From Bradyrhizobium retamae (lineage in GTDB: Bacteria > Pseudomonadota > Alphaproteobacteria > Rhizobiales > Xanthobacteraceae), in contig NZ_LLYA01000174.1 in NCBI RefSeq assembly GCF_001440415.1, positions 1-56,059 on the forward strand: DNA of 56,059 nucleotides. Direction: 5' to 3'. Both the position numbers and the translations under genes were made by a program. Numbering within the stretch: position 1 is the stretch's first letter; every line of letters begins with the position of its first letter. Below the pieces are notes generated by a model, which was not told the origin of the DNA, did not search any database, and saw nothing but the letters and a program-made list of their open reading frames with translations. Positions 52,072 to 56,059 of this stretch are shown piece after piece.

Positions 52072-53331
52072 GTGACTGCATACCGTGGGCCAGTGTTTGA
52101 GATGGCCGTAAAGCAATTCGAGGTGATCGCGAATTATCTGGGCATACCGGATGACGCAAGACCCCGCCTATTGCTGCCGAAGCGATCTGTCACGGTGTCG
52201 TGTCCAATTCACCGTGATGACGGCACAACGGCGGTGTTCGAGGGCTACCGGGTGCAGCACCACCTGACGCTTGGCCCGACAAAAGGGGGTACCAGGTTCG
52301 CGTCAACCGTTGACCTCGGCGAAGTCGCAGCGCTTGCTATCTGGATGAGCTGGAAGTGTGCGCTGGTCGGATTGCCATATGGTGGCGCCAAGGGCGGAAT
52401 TAACGTCGACCCTTCCAAGTTGTCAAAGCGTGAGCTTGAGGCCCTGTCGCGCCGGTATATGCAGGAAATGATCCCCTTTGTTGGGCCGCACACAGACGTC
52501 ATGGCTCCCGACCTTGGGACAAACGAGCAGATCATGGCGTGGTTCATGGATACGTACTCGATGTATCAGGGCCAAACCGTCACCGAGATCGTGACAGGCA
52601 AACCTGTCAGCGCCGGCGGAACGCTCGGTCGCCGTGAAGCGACAGGCCGGGGTGTGGCTCATTTGGTTCGCCGCGCTGCGGACGAGCTCAAGATCCGACT
52701 CAATGGCGCAACAGCCGTCGTTCAAGGCTTTGGAAATGTCGGTTCGGTCGCCGCGCTCGAGCTGCACAATATGGGGGTGAAGGTGATCGCGGTCAGCGAT
52801 CACACGGGCGCGCTCTATCGGCCTCAGGGCCTCGACATACCACAGCTGGTCAGACATGCGGCCTCGCAAGGTAGCCTGGATGGCTACTCCAACGAGCTCG
52901 CTCTAGACCCAGCAGAGATGCTGACGATGCCCTGTGACGTGCTCGTTCCGGCTGCAATGGAACGGGTCATCGACGCCGAAATAGCGGGTAAGCTGCGCTG
53001 CCGTATTCTTGCCGAGGGCGCCAACGGCCCGACAACACCGGAAGCCGATCGGATCTTGGAAGGCCGTCAGGAGGGAATCTTCCTCATCCCCGACATACTG
53101 TGCAATTCGGGAGGTGTGGTGGTCAGCTACTTCGAATGGGTGCAGGATCTCCAGCGGTTATTCTGGGAGGAGGAGGAGGTAAAGCGTCGGGAGTATCAAC
53201 TTCTGGATCGTGCCTTCGAGCTTGTACTGGCACGAAGTAGGCGGGAGAACATATTCAATCGCACCGCGGCAATGGCCATAGGTGTGGAGCGTGTTCGCAG
53301 TGCAAAGGAAACACGTGGGCTGTTCCCATAG
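52072..53331 (+). CDS. Glu/Leu/Phe/Val dehydrogenase (glutamate dehydrogenase)
   Basis: This is an NAD(P)-dependent amino-acid dehydrogenase, 419 residues, most like glutamate dehydrogenase. The dimerisation domain has LTLGPTKGGTRF and the catalytic-lysine region LVGLPYGGAKGGINVDP, the nucleotide domain VVQGFGNVGSVAA. The NSGGVVVSYFEWVQ block is normal. GTG 52072 is the start, after AGGAG. It could assimilate or release ammonia. In a nitrogen-fixing island it might recycle nitrogen from the catabolic pathway, but this is inference. No neighbour is co-transcribed. Confidence 0.9.
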   Translation: MTAYRGPVFEMAVKQFEVIANYLGIPDDARPRLLLPKRSVTVSCPIHRDDGTTAVFEGYRVQHHLTLGPTKGGTRFASTVDLGEVAALAIWMSWKCALVGLPYGGAKGGINVDPSKLSKRELEALSRRYMQEMIPFVGPHTDVMAPDLGTNEQIMAWFMDTYSMYQGQTVTEIVTGKPVSAGGTLGRREATGRGVAHLVRRAADELKIRLNGATAVVQGFGNVGSVAALELHNMGVKVIAVSDHTGALYRPQGLDIPQLVRHAASQGSLDGYSNELALDPAEMLTMPCDVLVPAAMERVIDAEIAGKLRCRILAEGANGPTTPEADRILEGRQEGIFLIPDILCNSGGVVVSYFEWVQDLQRLFWEEEEVKRREYQLLDRAFELVLARSRRENIFNRTAAMAIGVERVRSAKETRGLFP

Positions 53332-53905
53332 CATGTTCGTTTCCATATTTGCATCTGGTGCGACGTCCTGTGTCGCAGCTAGGACGAGCCGGCCCACTCT
53401 GAACTGCGAAGTCTGAGCGATTCTGTGTTCGGATCGCCTTGAAGGTCTTCCTGGTGTGCTCGAAGCTACTTAGGATCTGCTGGCAAAGCGGACTGCCTTT
53501 TAATTCTCTCTCGGCTTGGCAGCCGACGGCAACGATGAATTTTGGGCAGGAAATCGAAAGCAGGGCGTTGTGCGTAGACTAAAATTTGCGAAGATCCTGT
53601 GATCCGATTCAGGAAGAACTGCCTTGTAGGGACCGCTTCCATCGAGATCCTAGCGTGTTCATCGGGTATGGGCGCGCGGTTGATCCTCTTGAATTAGTGA
53701 GCTATATTGTGGCCCTGTTCTGTTCAGGAGGACCTGCAAGGTCGACGGCGTGACTGTTCGCCGACCTTCGAAGGCGTGATTGTATCTGAAGTTGGCGATC
53801 GACTCGACAGCGATTGAGTCGGGCATCACAAACGGGATGAGCCGTATGATCGGCTACCCATAAGAAATCCTCTTCTTAATCGGCGATGGTGTGGAGGGGA
53901 CAATC
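53332..53905. other. Spacer before the histidine kinase gene
   Basis: No gene is recognised in these ~570 bases. A 7-base inverted repeat AAGGTCG / CGACCTT occurs near 53739-53771. No sigma-54 promoter with correct spacing was found. Confidence 0.35.
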
Positions 53906-55456
53906 ATGTTGTGGCAACGATTAATCCGTCCCGTTGCTCCGCGCGAGGTGCCGTACGAAGTGCGCCGGAGAGAGGAGCTGCTCGAACAAGCGCAACGCAT
54001 CGCCCACGTCGGCTACTGGGAACGCGATCTCAGAACAGAACGGATCACCTTTTCGGACGAAGCATGTCGCATCTTCGGGCTCGCGCCGCGTGAGGGCACC
54101 ATTACGATTGAGGAAGTGACTGAGCGGTTACATCCGGAGGATCGTGCAATCTGGAGCTCAGCACTAGCGCACACGCTACGCGGCGGCTCTCGCTGCGACT
54201 TTAATTATCGGATAGTGAGGCCGGACGGCGAGGTGCGGTTTGTCCACAGTCAGGGTGATCTAACGAGGGACGCGTCTGGCCGACCTCTCAGCCTGTTCGG
54301 AGCGGTCCAAGATGTCACCGACCTCAAACGGGCGGAGCATCTGACGCAGCTGGTTTTTGAGCGTTCACCGGATGCAATCTGCATCATTGGGCGGGACTAT
54401 CGGTACCAACGTGTTAATCCGGTCTTCGAACTCATTTCGGGAAGATCAGCGAAGGATCTCATCGGGGTGCACGTGGCTGATGTCTTAGGGACTACAGTTT
54501 TTGAGCAGACGGTCAAACCGAAGCACGACCGATGTTTCGAGGGAGAAGAAGTCAGATATGCCGACTGGTTTACTTACCCTGACACTCGACGCTATATCTC
54601 GATAAGCCATTCGCCCTTGCACTCCAAGTCGGAGCGGGTTGAAGCCATCCTTTCGATCTTTCACGACCTCACAGACTATTCATTGGCGTCCGACGCCTTG
54701 CGATCGGCGCAGGCTGAGCTCGCGCACGCCAATCGCGTCGCAACCATGGGGCAACTCACGGCCTCAATTGCTCACGAGGTAAACCAGCCAATTGGTGCGG
54801 TGGTAATGAACGCACAGGCAGCTTTGCGCTGGCTCGGCGTTGATCCGCCCAATCTTGAGCTGGTCCGTCAGTCCCTAGATCTGATCGTTAAAGATGGGGT
54901 ACGGGCCGGGGAGGTCGTGAGCGGGATTCGCGGACTTCTGAAGAAGGCACCGCCTCGGAAGGACAGCATCGACATCAACAACGCTGTCCTTGATGTCGTG
55001 GCTCTGACCCGAAGCGAAGTGCTAAAGCACGGCCTTTCGCTGCAGACAGACCTCGCGAACGGTTTACCGCTCGTGCAAGGCGATCGCGTCCAGCTGCAAC
55101 AGGTGATTCTTAATCTTGTCATGAACGCCGTGGACGCGATGATTTGTATCGCGGACGCGGAGGAGCTCAGGATTAGCACTTCGAGCGATGCCTCTGACCG
55201 CGTACTCGTGTCTGTGCGGGATACCGGACCGGGCGTGGATCCGAATATCGTGGACCGCCTCTTCGAGGCCTTTTACACCACCAAGCCCGAGGGGATGGGA
55301 ATGGGCTTGGTCATCTCTAGTTCGATCATCGAGGCGCATGGGGGACGGTTATGGGTCACCGCGAATGAACCTCGGGGGGCTGTGTTCCAGTTTAGCCTGC
55401 CTGCAAAACAAAACGGCGTTTCTGGTGATGGACCGCGGCAAGCCTTGGCAGCATGA
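53906..55456 (+). CDS. PAS-PAS sensor histidine kinase (orphan)
   Basis: This is a soluble two-component sensor kinase of 516 residues. Two PAS domains are present (about 35-145, ending FGAVQDVTDLKRAE, and about 150-265, FERSPDAICIIGRDYRYQRVNPVFE). A HisKA domain follows with the phospho-acceptor histidine near residue 290 in SIAHEVNQPIGAV. The HATPase domain has QVILNLVMNAVDAM, VRDTGPGVD and FYTTKPEGMGMGLVIS. ATG 53906 is chosen over GTG 53891 because GGAGGGG lies just before it. No membrane segment is seen, so it senses inside the cell. No response regulator gene lies nearby. The heme-pocket residues of FixL are not evident. Confidence 0.9.
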   Translation: MLWQRLIRPVAPREVPYEVRRREELLEQAQRIAHVGYWERDLRTERITFSDEACRIFGLAPREGTITIEEVTERLHPEDRAIWSSALAHTLRGGSRCDFNYRIVRPDGEVRFVHSQGDLTRDASGRPLSLFGAVQDVTDLKRAEHLTQLVFERSPDAICIIGRDYRYQRVNPVFELISGRSAKDLIGVHVADVLGTTVFEQTVKPKHDRCFEGEEVRYADWFTYPDTRRYISISHSPLHSKSERVEAILSIFHDLTDYSLASDALRSAQAELAHANRVATMGQLTASIAHEVNQPIGAVVMNAQAALRWLGVDPPNLELVRQSLDLIVKDGVRAGEVVSGIRGLLKKAPPRKDSIDINNAVLDVVALTRSEVLKHGLSLQTDLANGLPLVQGDRVQLQQVILNLVMNAVDAMICIADAEELRISTSSDASDRVLVSVRDTGPGVDPNIVDRLFEAFYTTKPEGMGMGLVISSSIIEAHGGRLWVTANEPRGAVFQFSLPAKQNGVSGDGPRQALAA

Positions 55457-56059
55457 GTCTTGATGCAAGTAGCCTGCTGGATCTGGCGGAAGGGTATCAC
55501 ACAGGCGCATTGCCAACCTTCTCAGGCACCGAAAATACTAGCGCTGCCCTGGCTCAACCGAGGAGGGCGGCATTGATGCAGGTTTAGAACACTTGCACTT
55601 CCGATCGATCTATGGGCTTCGCATTTCGGGTAAATAGATCCAAAGATTCCAGGTCGGTTCCATCTTGGTCAGACACGAGACGTGGTCGACTAGGCGCTCT
55701 GCAATGTCGGGTCGGGGTTGTTGAGGCAAACGGTTGAACTCAATTATCGGTAGATGCCCTCTGATGTTCCTTGTCTTACAGCGCGGGCTGCCGGCGCCAT
55801 CGCAGTAAAGTCACATTCGCTTTAAGACTTCGGTGTGACTGATCCGAGCGCTGGGTCGCACTGATGCTAAGCTCGGCGTGGATCGTCGTATCGATCTTGC
55901 CCGATTCTTGTTTGGAATCCTGCAAAACAGTGCCAAATATTGCTGCATTTCTGCTTCACATAGCGCCTGCTTCGCAAGTTTGCAGGAAAACAAACTGATC
56001 TTCCGACTAGGGTCTGTTGGGATTCATCGCGAGTTTATCACGGCAGCGGCGAGGTGGAT
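55457..56059. other. Right-edge stretch, no gene recognised
   Basis: Nothing supported is seen. Short open frames on the minus strand lack family resemblance. The last ~50 bases begin GGGTCTGTTGGGATTCA, which resembles the terminal end of some IS5-type elements; it may be the edge of an insertion sequence outside the window. Confidence 0.3.

Noticed and set aside
53478..53500. TGGCA...TGC sequence resembling a sigma-54 promoter before the histidine kinase
   Set aside because: The GG-GC spacing is one base too long, which sigma-54 does not tolerate.
53906..55456. FixL identity for the histidine kinase
   Set aside because: It has two PAS domains, but the heme-binding histidine context of FixL is not evident and no fixJ follows.
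1..56059. CRISPR arrays, tRNA or rRNA genes
   Set aside because: No regularly spaced repeats, cloverleaf-like sequence or rRNA segments were recognised by eye; a tRNAscan and CRISPR search would settle it.

Overview
This window looks like a piece of a rhizobial symbiosis island, most likely Bradyrhizobium. The evidence is the fixR-nifA-fixA order, a RegR-type box plus a sigma-54 promoter in front of fixR, a NifA with the rhizobial oxygen-sensing cysteine motif, a NodM-type glucosamine-6-phosphate synthase, and an IpaH/NopM-like type III effector behind a tts-box-like element. The DNA is GC-rich. Transposase fragments, frameshifted genes and segmental duplications are common, as expected of an accessory island. 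No rRNA, tRNA or CRISPR array was recognised.

Layout. 0-0.65 kb: remnants of IS3- and IS66-type transposases. 0.63-2.6 kb: tts box and a leucine-rich-repeat/NEL E3 ubiquitin ligase effector. 3.2-9.6 kb: fixR-nifA-fixA-fixB'-fixC, with fixB broken and no fixX seen. 10-14.7 kb: a decayed zone (MFS transporter pseudogene, SDR remnant, a RedY/HapK-like gene, an ABC ATPase fragment). 14.8-16.7 kb: nodM/glmS. 16.7-22.6 kb (minus strand): a dipeptide/nickel-type ABC importer (SBP, two permeases, two ATPases), followed by a RedY-like pseudogene.

22.7-38.2 kb (plus strand) is the most striking part. An IclR regulator is followed by a tightly coupled operon: DUF917, hydantoinase/oxoprolinase HyuA, RedY-like protein, Mer-like LLM oxidoreductase, a three-subunit molybdenum hydroxylase (CoxM/S/L type) and a MoaD/ThiS-like protein. 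Next come an NADPH:F420 reductase-like gene, an Lrp/AsnC regulator and a complete coenzyme F420 biosynthesis set: cofE, cofD, cofC and a fused cofG-cofH (fbiC). The segment can therefore make F420, probably reduce it with NADPH, and supply candidate F420-dependent oxidoreductases. I infer a catabolic or modifying pathway for an imported, probably nitrogen-heterocyclic or lactam-like compound. The substrate is unknown.

38.2-46.5 kb holds further catabolic-type genes: SnoaL-like, alpha/beta hydrolase, DUF1028, GntR, SDR, SMP-30 lactonase and BKACE/DUF849. An identical 14-bp palindrome-containing motif lies in front of a short ORF and of two nearly identical GntR genes, so it is probably the GntR operator. 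46.7-51.3 kb is a second, rearranged set (SBP, dppB and dppF scraps, Mer-like LLM, RedY-like, SDR) paralogous to the first. The window ends with a glutamate dehydrogenase and an orphan double-PAS histidine kinase.
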